A stretch of DNA of 7,145 nucleotides, taken from contig JAITWU010000180.1 of NCBI GenBank assembly GCA_031285115.1, forward strand, positions 1 through 7,145, written 5' to 3'. Both the position numbers and the translations under genes were made by a program. Position 1 is the stretch's first letter; every line of letters begins with the position of its first letter. Under the pieces are notes generated by a model, which was not told where the DNA came from, ran no database searches, and saw nothing but the letters and a program-made list of their open reading frames with translations. This DNA is from Azonexus sp. (GTDB lineage: Bacteria > Pseudomonadota > Gammaproteobacteria > Burkholderiales > Rhodocyclaceae). Of the stretch, positions 7,003-7,145 are shown one piece after another.

Positions 7003-7121
7003 CCCCCTCTCCCCAAGGCAATCGCATGAATGCTTTTGGCATTTGCCCAGTGACAACAACCGTTTCCGGCTGCCGCCAAAAGCCCCTCTCCCCCCGCGGG
7101 AGAGGGGTTGGGGAGAGGGGG
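7003..7121. repeat. Nested inverted-repeat structure, about 119 bases
   Basis: CCCCCTCTCCCCAA (7003-7016) is the exact reverse complement of TTGGGGAGAGGGGG (7108-7121). Inside lie a second perfect pair, GCTTTTGGC (7032-7040) with GCCAAAAGC (7075-7083), and then the palindrome of repeat copy C (7083-7107). As single-stranded RNA or DNA this could fold into a three-way junction: one outer stem enclosing two hairpins. It has the look of a small non-coding repeat element, but no flanking target duplication was found and no protein is encoded. Confidence 0.6.
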
Positions 7122-7123
7122 AG
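7083..7123 (+). repeat. Palindromic REP-like repeat, copy C
   Basis: CCCCTCTCCC (7083-7092) pairs perfectly with GGGAGAGGGG (7098-7107) across a 5-base loop, then a purine-rich tail TTGGGGAGAGGGGGAG (7108-7123) follows. The layout of hairpin then GGGAGAGGG-type tail matches copies A and B, although the CGATC lead-in is absent and the arms are one base longer at the outside. The rest of the window to 7145 shows nothing recognisable. Confidence 0.65.
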
Positions 7124-7145
7124 AATGACCGGAAGCGCTCTTTTC

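Noticed and set aside
6934..7123. CRISPR array suggested by recurring short repeats
   Set aside because: Copies are few, irregularly spaced, self-complementary along their length and partly inverted, with no uniform spacers.
6869..7145. Continuation of the Cache gene by read-through or frameshift into an output domain
   Set aside because: The in-frame translation after the stop is Pro/Gly/Arg-rich repeat-derived sequence with no HAMP, GGDEF or kinase signature.

Overview
The window looks like chromosomal DNA from a GC-rich proteobacterium, probably a betaproteobacterium and possibly Rhodocyclales-like. That guess rests on codon use (GCC, CTG and CGC dominate), the style of the PAS-GGDEF-EAL proteins, and the CCCTCTCCC-type hairpin repeats. 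No phylogenetic marker is present, so the placement is only an inference. Three genes are visible, all pointing to cyclic-di-GMP signalling or membrane sensing. There are no RNA genes, CRISPR arrays or transposase genes.

Layout: positions 1-124 are non-coding and hold a palindromic repeat and a second weak hairpin. Positions 125-2659 (minus) encode a soluble PAS-PAS-PAS-GGDEF-EAL protein. Positions 2782-5511 (minus; possibly starting at 5661) encode its paralogue, which has the same five-domain core behind two membrane helices and a HAMP domain. The membrane version lies upstream of the soluble one, 122 bases away and co-oriented, so they may be co-transcribed. A distinctly AT-rich stretch (about 5520-5740) forms the divergent control region. 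Positions 5750-6868 (plus) encode a two-helix membrane protein with a large periplasmic double-Cache-like sensor domain and essentially no cytoplasmic output. Positions 6869-7145 are non-coding and packed with hairpins, including two more copies of the left-edge repeat family, in the opposite orientation.

How the genes may work together: both large enzymes keep the GGDEF motif, the upstream RxxD inhibitory site and all recognisable EAL catalytic residues. Each could therefore make and break cyclic-di-GMP, with the PAS domains setting the balance. The pair looks like a tandem duplication in which one copy is membrane-tethered and the other is free in the cytoplasm. The divergent Cache protein has no effector of its own. 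It is either a truncated sensor or one that signals to a separate partner through its membrane helices; the neighbouring HAMP-PAS-GGDEF-EAL protein is the obvious candidate, but that link is speculation. I see ordinary protein families in an unusual arrangement, not a clearly new system.
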